Source: G965261055 sp965261055 [NCBI: Fibrobacteria bacterium]
GTDB taxonomy: Bacteria; Fibrobacterota; Fibrobacteria; UBA11236
Assembly (NCBI GenBank): GCA_965261055.1
Contig: OZ253440.1
Span: 558,001-622,000, forward strand
Direction of reading: 5' to 3'
DNA length: 64,000 nt
Under the pieces are notes generated by a model. The model saw only the letters and a program-made list of their open reading frames with translations, ran no database searches and was not told where the DNA came from. This document shows positions 18,532 to 26,666 of this stretch, one piece after another. The number at the start of each line of letters is the position of its first letter. The first letter of the stretch is position 1. The position numbers were made by a program, and so were the translations under genes.

Positions 18532-20394
18532 CTATTTACTCAAAATTACTCTTAATGATGTCATTTCATTTATCTCAAATTGTTCTCTACATCCAGTTTT
18601 AATATTTGTAGCAATCATAAGTTCTTCATTAATAATTCGTAACGGTTTTACTGAAGTACGAGTTTTCTTTTCTAAGAAACTTATTTCTAAATCTTTCTTT
18701 TCTTGAACCGCATCTTTTATTAAATCTAACTTTTCAGAAAAACTAGACAATTTTTGTTTATTTCTCTTGTTTAGAGAAGCTACCTCTAAATCAATAATAT
18801 CAGGTGCAAACATAATTGGATCGGCATACAAGGATTTAGTTTTACAACTGTATTCAGAATAAAAATTAAAAGGCTTTAACACCATTTCCTTTGAACTACT
18901 ACCATCCTTGGGAAAAATACCTAAATGTTTCAACAAAGCATGAAGCTCATCTTTATTTTTTTTCTTAAAAATTACTCCGAAGCCCAGTATTTCTTCTTCT
19001 ACTAAATTATTAAAAGCAGGAATCGTTTTTAACTCTTCCCATTTTTCGACATTTGTTAAACGCAAAACAGAGATTTCCTCAAAATACGCACATAAGAAAT
19101 TAGACGCCCAACCTTTAATAACTTTTATTTGCTCTTCGCTAAAGCGAAGTTTATCTATTAATTCTAAAAAGGATTCAAAAGAAAAAACATATTGCAAACC
19201 TTTTAAAACAGTATCTTTAGATATTCGATAACGAGACATAATATCATTGTTCATTTTATCCGAAATAAGCTCAATCTGATAGCGTAGTAAAGGATTAGAA
19301 TGATGATCCATTAATATTTCAAAATTAGGCAAAAAAATCATTTCACTTTCTTTTTCAGCTTGTACATCTTTAAAACCTAAAATCATGTCCATGATTTTTT
19401 TATTCCATCTCAATCCTTGAAGATGTCCATTTTCAATAGAGAGATCAACCCCACCTAACATCCATAATTCTTTAACCATTCTAGGAACGCTTCTCCAATC
19501 TAACCCCTTTTCTTTATAATCTAAATAAATTTTTCCAAATTTAATTTTTCTAGAAATTGGACCTTCATAAGATGCAATCATGTGACTAAACTCAGCAACA
19601 TTCCAAACTTCCCTTGAATTAATACAAGCTGATAACCAATTTGTTTGATTTATAAGCTTATTCTTTTTCCACCACGAAAAAAAATGTGATAGTAAAAGAC
19701 TTTCATCTAATAGCAAATCATTAATTCTATCAGAAAAAACTAATATACCATCATTTTCATAAAAACAACCAGTATCATTTAAAAAAGAAACTAAAAACTG
19801 GAATTCCTCATTTGGTAACGCAGAAAAAACATTATATTCTACAACGGTCATCTGAAATAAAATGTATTTAACATTTTTTAGGTGTATTTTATTGTCATTC
19901 GTAATTCTCACTCTTTTTCGCTTCAAACGAGAGATAATTGTAATCAAATGAGGAATCATATAATGAGAGTAATTTTTCCATTGTACTGATGATGGCTCTT
20001 TGTATTTAGAAGTTTGTTTAATAGCTATTTTATAAATAGATTCTAATAAATCTTTAAACCCATGATAAGACACCTTTCGATCCTTTCTAGTGTATATCAA
20101 CATTTTTTTCTCTAAAGTATTTAAAACAGCTAAGGTATCTTCATCAGGAAAAGCTTTAGAATAATTATTTATTTCCTCCGTAGTAACACCTCTAGACTCT
20201 GATGCATAAATAGCCGTAAGTAATGTTTTTTGAAAATTAGAAAGCCTTCCTGTCGTTAATTTTAAAAAAGTTTTCATTAAGATTTCTTTGGTTTCTTTTA
20301 TTTTAACCAAACCACTTGTTTCTACGACTTTTTTATGTAAATCAATTGCTTGCTTATTAGAGATACTACTCAAGTAATCTTTAAAATAAATCAT
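18532..20394 (-). CDS. XPB N-terminal/WYL-like protein without a helicase domain
   Basis: A 620-residue protein without a helicase motor. Residues from about 355 to 455 (IFLPNFEILM, RYRISKDTVLKGLQ, FSEEQIKVIKGWA) match the Helicase_C_3 / XPB-Ssl2 N-terminal domain found beside Superfamily 2 helicases. The last 60 residues (QEKKDLEISFLEKKTRTSVKPLRI, then REQFEINEMTSLRVI) resemble a WYL sensor domain. The N-terminal 200 residues look like winged-helix segments (LTAIYASESRGVTTEEINNY). It is the first gene of the dnaE operon. A DNA-binding role in repair or polymerase handling is an inference. The ATG at 20394 is used; a TTG four codons upstream is also open. Confidence 0.6.
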   Translation of the reverse strand: MIYFKDYLSSISNKQAIDLHKKVVETSGLVKIKETKEILMKTFLKLTTGRLSNFQKTLLTAIYASESRGVTTEEINNYSKAFPDEDTLAVLNTLEKKMLIYTRKDRKVSYHGFKDLLESIYKIAIKQTSKYKEPSSVQWKNYSHYMIPHLITIISRLKRKRVRITNDNKIHLKNVKYILFQMTVVEYNVFSALPNEEFQFLVSFLNDTGCFYENDGILVFSDRINDLLLDESLLLSHFFSWWKKNKLINQTNWLSACINSREVWNVAEFSHMIASYEGPISRKIKFGKIYLDYKEKGLDWRSVPRMVKELWMLGGVDLSIENGHLQGLRWNKKIMDMILGFKDVQAEKESEMIFLPNFEILMDHHSNPLLRYQIELISDKMNNDIMSRYRISKDTVLKGLQYVFSFESFLELIDKLRFSEEQIKVIKGWASNFLCAYFEEISVLRLTNVEKWEELKTIPAFNNLVEEEILGFGVIFKKKNKDELHALLKHLGIFPKDGSSSKEMVLKPFNFYSEYSCKTKSLYADPIMFAPDIIDLEVASLNKRNKQKLSSFSEKLDLIKDAVQEKKDLEISFLEKKTRTSVKPLRIINEELMIATNIKTGCREQFEINEMTSLRVILSK

Positions 20395-20471
20395 GACATA
20401 CCCCAATTTAATAATATTAAAAGCTTAAATTTAATTTAATCTAACTCAAATGTCATAAATAAAATAAACCC

Positions 20472-20500
20472 TTGAATCAATCATATAAAGACTCTATATT
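20472..20500 (+). promoter_or_regulatory. Sigma70-type promoter for the PUA-like gene and ligA
   Basis: TTGAAT (20472-20477) and TATATT (20495-20500) are separated by exactly 17 bases, in the intergenic region between the two divergent operons. The expected start near 20507 gives a leader of about 30 bases before the ATG at 20537. Spacing and match are good, but no experimental support is available. Confidence 0.55.
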
Positions 20501-20536
20501 TTCATATCTTTTTACTTTATTACTTCTATTTTTATT

Positions 20537-21214
20537 ATGTCAACACAAAAAATAAATCTTACAAAATGGCAAGACTACAGAGCCAAACAAGAAGGCTCTC
20601 TTTTTTATTTTAAAACAGCTTCTTATTCCCACTTACCACTTGATGATATCTTGACCTACAACAAAGGTACAGAAAAAGCTACTGACTACGAGAAATTAAC
20701 TTTTGGGTTTTCTCACTGCTCTCATCAAAAACTAAGAACTGATTTTATTAAATTACGCAAATCTTTTATTTTTTTTACAACAGTTTACAATGGAACATCT
20801 AAAGAGCACCAAGGTAAACATCTTATTTACGGATACATGCAAGTGTCTAATATTTTAAATATTCAGCCTCGCCACCGTCGTAAATGGATTACAAATTCTT
20901 CAAATGAAAATGAAAGTATTCCAGATTGTTTTCACAAAGAAGACTGTTTTGCACTTTATGGAAATAAAACTTACTTTTATTCACTTAAAGACTCTCTTGA
21001 ACTTACTTCTGAACTCTTACAAAAATGGGGATACTCTAATCGTCGCATTTCCCGTAATATGAAAATGAATTTTTCCAAAGAAAATATTGAAAATATTCTT
21101 GAATATTTTAATCAAAAAGGACCTATTAACTCAAAATATACTGAAGAGTTACATAAAATCTTATTAAACAGATCAGAAATAGAAGAAACTGTCGAAGAAA
21201 ATGATGAATGGTAA
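20537..21214 (+). CDS. Uncharacterised protein, possibly PUA-like (Nmad3-like) fold
   Basis: 225 residues, not assigned with certainty. The middle has the order LTFGFSHCSHQKLRTDF, then KLRKSFIFFTTVYNGTS, then LIYGYMQVSNIL. It resembles the layout of Nmad3/ASCH/EVE-type PUA-like proteins, which read T-Y-G..., then L-x-x-G-D-x-x-F-F-x-G, then L-I-G-Y-x-x-V. The usual acidic GD is replaced by KS. A basic patch RHRRKW and RRISRNMKMNF follows, and the C-terminus is acidic. No signal peptide or membrane segment. It overlaps ligA by 14 bases, suggesting a DNA-related job. Function unknown. Confidence 0.6.
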   Translation: MSTQKINLTKWQDYRAKQEGSLFYFKTASYSHLPLDDILTYNKGTEKATDYEKLTFGFSHCSHQKLRTDFIKLRKSFIFFTTVYNGTSKEHQGKHLIYGYMQVSNILNIQPRHRRKWITNSSNENESIPDCFHKEDCFALYGNKTYFYSLKDSLELTSELLQKWGYSNRRISRNMKMNFSKENIENILEYFNQKGPINSKYTEELHKILLNRSEIEETVEENDEW

Positions 21215-23480
21215 GCAACCCTTATCTGATTATTCTTTTGTTCTTTTACAATTAACATCTTTTTCTAATCTTAAGCCCGCACAACAAACTCAAACTCTAT
21301 CTCAAACTTACAGTCTTTTAGAAAAAGCTAACCAAACCTATTACCAAAAAGCAAATCCAGTTGTTGACGATTCAACCTATGATTTACTTTACCGTCAATT
21401 AGTTAGGATTGAAGACAAATACCCTCAATACATAAACCCAAATTCTCCAACACAAAACATAGGAAATGACTCTCAATCTTTCCTAAAAAAAAATCAACAT
21501 AAATTCCCTATGTTAAGCTTATCAAATGCTTTTGACATAAATGATTTAAAGAAATTCCATATACAAAACAAAAAATATGTTTTAGATGGACCTTTAGAAT
21601 ATGTTTGTGAACTCAAAATAGATGGTGTTGCTATTAGTGCCACTTATGATCAAGGTGTTTTAAAACAAGCTACAACACGAGGAAATGGATTAATTGGTGA
21701 TGATATCACACAAAACATTCGTGCTATGCAATGTTTACCCGAATACATTTCAGAAAAAACTGAAATTGAAGTTCGAGGTGAACTTTATATGACTTTAGAA
21801 AACTTTCAAACCCTATACCAAAAGCTACTTAAAGAAAAAAAAACCATCATGAATCCTAGAAATATTGTTGCAGGTTCTATCAAATTAAAAAAATCTACAG
21901 CAGTCGCTAAACGAAAAATTCATTGCTTTTTATACTTTGTTCAAGGAAAATCAATTTCTTTTAACACATATGTTGAAGAGCTCCAATGGTTAAAAGAAAA
22001 AAAATTTTCTGTTAATCCTAAACGAAAAATTTGTTCAAACATCCAAGAAACTCATAATTTTTGTTTGGAATGGCAAAACAAAAAAAAAGATCTTCCTTAT
22101 CAAATTGATGGAGTGGTTACTAAGGTCAACTCTAAACAAAATCAAAATAGCATTGGCTTTACCTCAAAACATCCTCGTTGGGCAATAGCATATAAGTTTA
22201 TTACTGAAAAACAAATTACAAAACTTCTTAATGTTGTTTTTCAAGTTGGTAGAACAGGCAAAATTGTTCCCGTCGCCCATCTTGTGCCTATTCTTATATC
22301 AGGATCAACAGTAAGTCGAGCATCCCTTCACAATAGTGATGAAATTCGAAGGCTTTCTATTAAGATAGGTGATTTTGTTATCGTAGAAAAAGCTGGTGAA
22401 ATCATTCCTAAAATAAAACAAGTCAAATCATCTACCGAAAGCTCCAAAAATATTGCTATCCCAGTTCACTGTCCTATATGCAAAACTCCACTCACAAAGC
22501 AAGAAGAGCAAGTTGATTTGTACTGCCCTTCATTACAATGTCCAGCACAAATACAAAGAGCCATTGAGTATTTTAGCAGTTTAGAGGCAATGAATATCCA
22601 AGGCTTAGGGCATTCAATTATCCAAAAATTAATTGAAAAAAAATTAATCAATTCTATTGTAGATATCTACAAACTAACATTAGATCAACTGCTAACCATT
22701 GATAAAATTGCTGAAAAAGGTGGTCATAAATTATTAAATAACATTGAAAACAGTAAAAAACAAAGTCTAGAAAAACTGCTCACTGGATTTGGAATTCCAT
22801 TGATTGGAAAAACAATTGGCCTTGATTTATCTCGATACTTCAACCAAATGGATCTACTTATAATTGGTATTAAAAATATGAACTTAGCTTTAAATACAAT
22901 TTCTATTCAAAGCATTTCTTCCACTAATATTGATGAGTTACTGGGTATTTTTGCCATACTAATCGAAAAATCGGATCCTTCTACTCTAAACCTTTCAATT
23001 CAAAGGTTATTAATTTTAAAGTTTAAACCTGAATGGCAAGAGAAATTGACTGTTTATTTAAAAGATGAAATACAAAGAAAGAAATTTTACTTTGGTCTAA
23101 AAGACTTCAAAGCTCTAAAGGGCATCGGGAAAAAAAAAATCAATAGTCTATTTAGATGGTTTACACTCAATTCAAATCAATTATTATTAGAACAATTAAA
23201 GCTAAATAACTTAAATCTAAGTTATGTTAAATCAAACTCCTCCTACAATAAGCAAATAGAAAACAAAACATTTGTTCTGACTGGAACACTTACCACACTA
23301 TCTCGTAATGAAGCCAAAGAAAAAATACAAACAATGGGTGGACATGTTTTAAGCTCTTTAAATCAAACAACAGATTTTTTAATTGCTGGAAAAAAAGCTG
23401 GAAGTAAACTAAATAAAGCTAAAGTCTTTGGCACTAAAGTTTTAGATGAACATAACCTATTACAATTATTAAATCAGTAA
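21201..23480 (+). CDS. ligA: NAD-dependent DNA ligase with an internal insertion
   Basis: Seals nicks using NAD. The adenylated lysine is K139 in ELKIDG. Zinc-finger cysteines are C424, C427, C442 and C447. An OB-fold precedes them (RTGKIVPVAHLVPILISG), a helix-hairpin-helix domain follows, and a BRCT domain ends the protein at about 688-759 (FVLTGTLTTLSRNEA). At 759 residues it is about 90 longer than the usual 670. The excess sits at about 551-630, between the hairpin motifs GIPLIG and LKGIGKKKI, and has no family similarity I recognise. The start is one of two adjacent ATGs inside the end of the upstream gene. Convergent with a glycosyltransferase, 3 bases between stops. Confidence 0.95.
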   Translation: MMNGKQPLSDYSFVLLQLTSFSNLKPAQQTQTLSQTYSLLEKANQTYYQKANPVVDDSTYDLLYRQLVRIEDKYPQYINPNSPTQNIGNDSQSFLKKNQHKFPMLSLSNAFDINDLKKFHIQNKKYVLDGPLEYVCELKIDGVAISATYDQGVLKQATTRGNGLIGDDITQNIRAMQCLPEYISEKTEIEVRGELYMTLENFQTLYQKLLKEKKTIMNPRNIVAGSIKLKKSTAVAKRKIHCFLYFVQGKSISFNTYVEELQWLKEKKFSVNPKRKICSNIQETHNFCLEWQNKKKDLPYQIDGVVTKVNSKQNQNSIGFTSKHPRWAIAYKFITEKQITKLLNVVFQVGRTGKIVPVAHLVPILISGSTVSRASLHNSDEIRRLSIKIGDFVIVEKAGEIIPKIKQVKSSTESSKNIAIPVHCPICKTPLTKQEEQVDLYCPSLQCPAQIQRAIEYFSSLEAMNIQGLGHSIIQKLIEKKLINSIVDIYKLTLDQLLTIDKIAEKGGHKLLNNIENSKKQSLEKLLTGFGIPLIGKTIGLDLSRYFNQMDLLIIGIKNMNLALNTISIQSISSTNIDELLGIFAILIEKSDPSTLNLSIQRLLILKFKPEWQEKLTVYLKDEIQRKKFYFGLKDFKALKGIGKKKINSLFRWFTLNSNQLLLEQLKLNNLNLSYVKSNSSYNKQIENKTFVLTGTLTTLSRNEAKEKIQTMGGHVLSSLNQTTDFLIAGKKAGSKLNKAKVFGTKVLDEHNLLQLLNQ

Positions 23481-23483
23481 AAC

Positions 23484-24317
23484 TCATAAATATTTTTGAT
23501 AAAGCTTTTCCCATCTTGGTTTTTCTTCCCATTTTTGACGTTTCTCACAACCTTGTAAATAAATTTGTAACTTTTTTTTGATAACTTGTAGGCAAGCTTG
23601 TGACTGTTCTAAAGTCAATACTTTAGAATTTAGAATTTTATCTATAGCTTGAATTCTAAAGCGATCCATTGAAGGGTACAATGTCGAAAGTTGATCTGCG
23701 TGTCCTCCGTGACGTATTAACAAATTTTCTTCAATTAAACCTATTTCAAATTGAGAAGAAAAACGTAACCATAACTCGTAATCTTCACAAGTTTGGTACT
23801 TCTCATCAAAACCACCCATTTTTTCAAAAATGGACTTTTTAATCATCACAGAAGAAGGCGTTACCATACATCTATCTAAACAGAGATTAAAAATACATCC
23901 TGCTTTTTTTTGGGTTAACTTAGGTTGATTTACAAATAATCCATTACGTATCCAAATCTCTTTAGTTTGGTTCCAAACAAACTGAGAAAACTTTATAGCT
24001 TGGTATTGTTTAAAAAGTTTATCCTTTTTCCATTCATCATCAGAATCTAAAAAGGAAATCCATTTTCCTTTAGAGACCTCCACCCCTTTATTTCTAGCTC
24101 GACTCACTCCACTATGGTCTAAATAAATATAAGAGATTCTATTATCTTTAATAAAATCTTGAATGACATCTAAAGTATCATCTGTAGATCCATCATCAAC
24201 AATAATAAGCTCCCAATCTATTTTTTTCTGAAGCAATACAGATTGAATCGCTTTAGTAATAACTCTAGAGCGGTTCCATGTTGGAATAACGACACTAACA
24301 ACTACTGAAGATTTCAT
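23484..24317 (-). CDS. Family 2 glycosyltransferase
   Basis: GT-A fold glycosyltransferase, 277 residues, using a nucleotide-diphospho sugar. The nucleotide-binding start is VSVVIPTWNRSRVITKAIQS, followed by LIIVDDGSTDDT and GVSRARNKGV. The metal-binding DxD-like segment is FLDSDDEW. A later CEDYELWLRFSSQF block carries the putative catalytic base region (ED). No membrane segment, so cytoplasmic or peripheral. The acceptor is unknown; cell-surface polysaccharide or lipopolysaccharide is usual. It lies 5 bases after the AgcS symporter on the same strand, and its substrate cannot be read from context. Confidence 0.88.
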   Translation of the reverse strand: MKSSVVVSVVIPTWNRSRVITKAIQSVLLQKKIDWELIIVDDGSTDDTLDVIQDFIKDNRISYIYLDHSGVSRARNKGVEVSKGKWISFLDSDDEWKKDKLFKQYQAIKFSQFVWNQTKEIWIRNGLFVNQPKLTQKKAGCIFNLCLDRCMVTPSSVMIKKSIFEKMGGFDEKYQTCEDYELWLRFSSQFEIGLIEENLLIRHGGHADQLSTLYPSMDRFRIQAIDKILNSKVLTLEQSQACLQVIKKKLQIYLQGCEKRQKWEEKPRWEKLYQKYL

Positions 24318-24322
24318 CCATT

Positions 24323-25786
24323 TTAAAATTGTTTCAGTTTTTTCATTCGCAAAATATAATCTTTCAATTGTTCTTTAACGAAAGGAGCCACTAAGATACA
24401 TGCCAAAATATTAGGAAAAGCCATACTTAAAAGCAATAAATCACCAAAAGCAAGAATATTCTTTAATGTAACAAAAGGACCAATAATAAAAATTAAAATA
24501 TAAAACACTCGAAAGTAAGGAATAGATTTTTTACCAAAAAGAAAATGCATTGCTTTTTCAATATAATAAGACCACGAAATTGCTGTAGAATAAGCAAAAA
24601 CACCAACAATTATACTCAACAATATCGGAAAAATAGAGCCCACACTTTCAAAAGCAGCTGCAGTCATTTCTGTTCCTTTTCCTTTTAATGATGGATCTAA
24701 ATAAACTCCTGTTACAAGAAGAGTTAAAGCTGTAATCGTACAAATTATATGTGTATCAATAAAAGGGCCAAGCATAGCAACGCTACCCTCTCTAATTGGT
24801 TCTTTTGTTTTAGCACTGGCATGAGCAATAGCAGCTGACCCTAGTCCAGCTTCGTTAGAAAAAGAAGCTCTTTTAATTCCATTAATTAAAACAACTAAAA
24901 AACCCCCAAAAGCAGCATTTGGAGTAAAAGCTTCCTGAAAAATTGAGATAAACAGACTTGGTACATTCCCAACATTACTTAATATAATCCAAAGACAAAT
25001 TGAAATATAAAAAATACACATCATTGGAACTAGACGACTCGTAACTTCTCCTATACGACGAATTCCACCTATAATAACGACTCCTACTAAAACAAAACAA
25101 ATCAAACCAAACAGTAGTGGATGATTTTCCAAAAAAGAAAATTGAGATGATAAAATTTCATATGTTTGGTTAACTTGGAAAAAATTTCCAGCAACCAATC
25201 CTCCAAAAATTGTAAAAATGCAATACAAAATAGCCATCCCAACACCTATTTTAGGCCACTTTCTAAGTTTAAAAGCCTCCACGATATAAACCATTGGTCC
25301 ACCTAAAACAACTCCATCCTTTTCAATTCTACGAAATAAATTAGCTAAAGTACACGATGTAAACTTAAGCCCAATACCAAAAAAAGCTGTTACCCACATC
25401 CAAAAAACAATTCCTGGGCCACCAATACCAATTGCAACAGCAACTCCAGCGATGTTTCCTAAGCCTACTGTTGCAGACAATGCAGATGTTAAAGCTTGAA
25501 AATGCGTAATTTGCCCCTTTTCTTCAGGATCATCGAATTTCCCTCTAATAACCTGAAATGCGTGCAAAAATAAAGAAAGATGCATCAAACGGTAATAAAG
25601 CGTGAAAAAGATTCCACCAGAAAAAAGAATAAAAACAATAAAAGGAAAAAAACCAAGAACAGGGTAAAATAAAACAGGAGATAAATACCCTACAAGAGTA
25701 CCAATAAAATTATCTATTAAATGAGTTTCATTTCCAGCAAACACTGAGGACACCAAAAACATAATAGACAACAAAAAAAATCTCAT
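24323..25786 (-). CDS. Sodium:alanine/glycine symporter (AgcS family)
   Basis: Inner-membrane amino acid:cation symporter, 487 residues, with about ten or more hydrophobic segments. Family marks include ALTSALSATVGLGNIAGVA followed by IGGPGIVFWMW, and SFSNEAGLGSAAIAHASAKT, both signatures of the AgcS/DagA family. The N-terminal residues resemble a cleavable signal (LSIMFLVSSVFAGN) but are more likely part of an unusual first segment. Likely substrates are alanine, glycine or serine. The promoter region between it and cmk carries tandem 12-bp repeats. Confidence 0.93.
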   Translation of the reverse strand: MRFFLLSIMFLVSSVFAGNETHLIDNFIGTLVGYLSPVLFYPVLGFFPFIVFILFSGGIFFTLYYRLMHLSLFLHAFQVIRGKFDDPEEKGQITHFQALTSALSATVGLGNIAGVAVAIGIGGPGIVFWMWVTAFFGIGLKFTSCTLANLFRRIEKDGVVLGGPMVYIVEAFKLRKWPKIGVGMAILYCIFTIFGGLVAGNFFQVNQTYEILSSQFSFLENHPLLFGLICFVLVGVVIIGGIRRIGEVTSRLVPMMCIFYISICLWIILSNVGNVPSLFISIFQEAFTPNAAFGGFLVVLINGIKRASFSNEAGLGSAAIAHASAKTKEPIREGSVAMLGPFIDTHIICTITALTLLVTGVYLDPSLKGKGTEMTAAAFESVGSIFPILLSIIVGVFAYSTAISWSYYIEKAMHFLFGKKSIPYFRVFYILIFIIGPFVTLKNILAFGDLLLLSMAFPNILACILVAPFVKEQLKDYILRMKKLKQF

Positions 25787-25828
25787 CTGAACCCTTACTT
25801 TAAAAGTTTTAAAAAAAACAAAATGTAC

Positions 25829-25876
25829 ATTATTTATACTATTATTTATACTATTATTTATAACATCGTTTGTAAC
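25829..25876. repeat. Tandem 12-bp repeat in the agcS-cmk divergent promoter region
   Basis: Three near-identical 12-base copies, ATTATTTATACT, ATTATTTATACT, ATTATTTATAAC, lie at 25829-25864, with a fourth diverged copy (ATCGTTTGTAAC) to 25876. They are in the divergent intergenic stretch between agcS and cmk. The first two copies contain a TATACT that resembles a -10 box on the plus strand, so repeated promoter starts are possible. Alternatively this is a binding-site array or simple slippage of an AT-rich run. Confidence 0.8.
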
Positions 25877-25915
25877 ATTATTGTTTTACCTTTTAAAAAA
25901 TACTAAATTTTGCCT

Positions 25916-26644
25916 ATGAATTTTAAGAACATTCAAGATAAAACTTATCTCGTCGTTGCTATTGATGGTATTAGTGGCTCTGGAAAAAGTTCTACTGCTG
26001 AAGTCCTCGCCCAAAACCTTAAAATCAATCATTTAAATACAGGTATAATGTATCGTGTTGTTTCCTATTTTGCCGATCAAAGAGGTATCTTACCAAACCA
26101 AACACAACATCTTATTAAATTAATCCAAGATTTAAACTTCTCTTTCCAAGCCCCTAATCAAATTTGTATTCAAGGTGAAGCAATTTCTTCTTATTCTATT
26201 AACTTTCATTCTACAAAAGTTAATTCTTTAGTCTCTCAATACTCCTCTGTCTCGAAAGTACGCATGTCTTTGGTCTCTATACAACAAGAAATTATTAATA
26301 AATCTAGTTTTGTTGTTGAAGGACGAGACATCAGTAGTACAGTTTGCCCTCAATCTCAATTTAAGTTTTTTCTTTGGGCCTCTGAAGAAATTCGTAGTCA
26401 AAGACGTTTAAAGCAACTTAAAAATAACGGAGAAACAGCAAAATATCAAGATATTCTTATAAATCTCCAAAATCGCGATCACAAAGACTCCAATCGCTCT
26501 TGTAGTCCATTAAGTCAAGATTTCGATGCCGACCTTATTGACACATCTCAACTCAAGTTTGATGAACAAGTACAACTTATTTTAAATCGTATTTTTCAGA
26601 AAATGGAGATGTTAGAAAGATCGATGAGTAATTCAGCCCATTGA
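25916..26644 (+). CDS. cmk: Cytidylate kinase
   Basis: Phosphorylates CMP and dCMP with ATP in the pyrimidine salvage and synthesis pathway. The P-loop is GISGSGKSSTAE near residues 18-29. The following LNTGIMYRVVSYF block corresponds to the NMP-binding DTGAMYR motif (here Asn for Asp). The lid region has VVEGRDISSTVCPQSQFKFFL and the RNRDxxDS-like NRDHKDSNRSCSPL. The 242 residues are normal. The ATG at 25916 is preferred over a TTG two codons upstream. It stands 22 bases before rpsA, the usual cmk-rpsA pair. Confidence 0.93.
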   Translation: MNFKNIQDKTYLVVAIDGISGSGKSSTAEVLAQNLKINHLNTGIMYRVVSYFADQRGILPNQTQHLIKLIQDLNFSFQAPNQICIQGEAISSYSINFHSTKVNSLVSQYSSVSKVRMSLVSIQQEIINKSSFVVEGRDISSTVCPQSQFKFFLWASEEIRSQRRLKQLKNNGETAKYQDILINLQNRDHKDSNRSCSPLSQDFDADLIDTSQLKFDEQVQLILNRIFQKMEMLERSMSNSAH

Positions 26645-26666
26645 TAACTTAACCACAAAAAATAAA

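Noticed and set aside
25829-25876. CRISPR-like array
   Set aside because: Copies are directly adjacent with no spacers and only 12 bases long.
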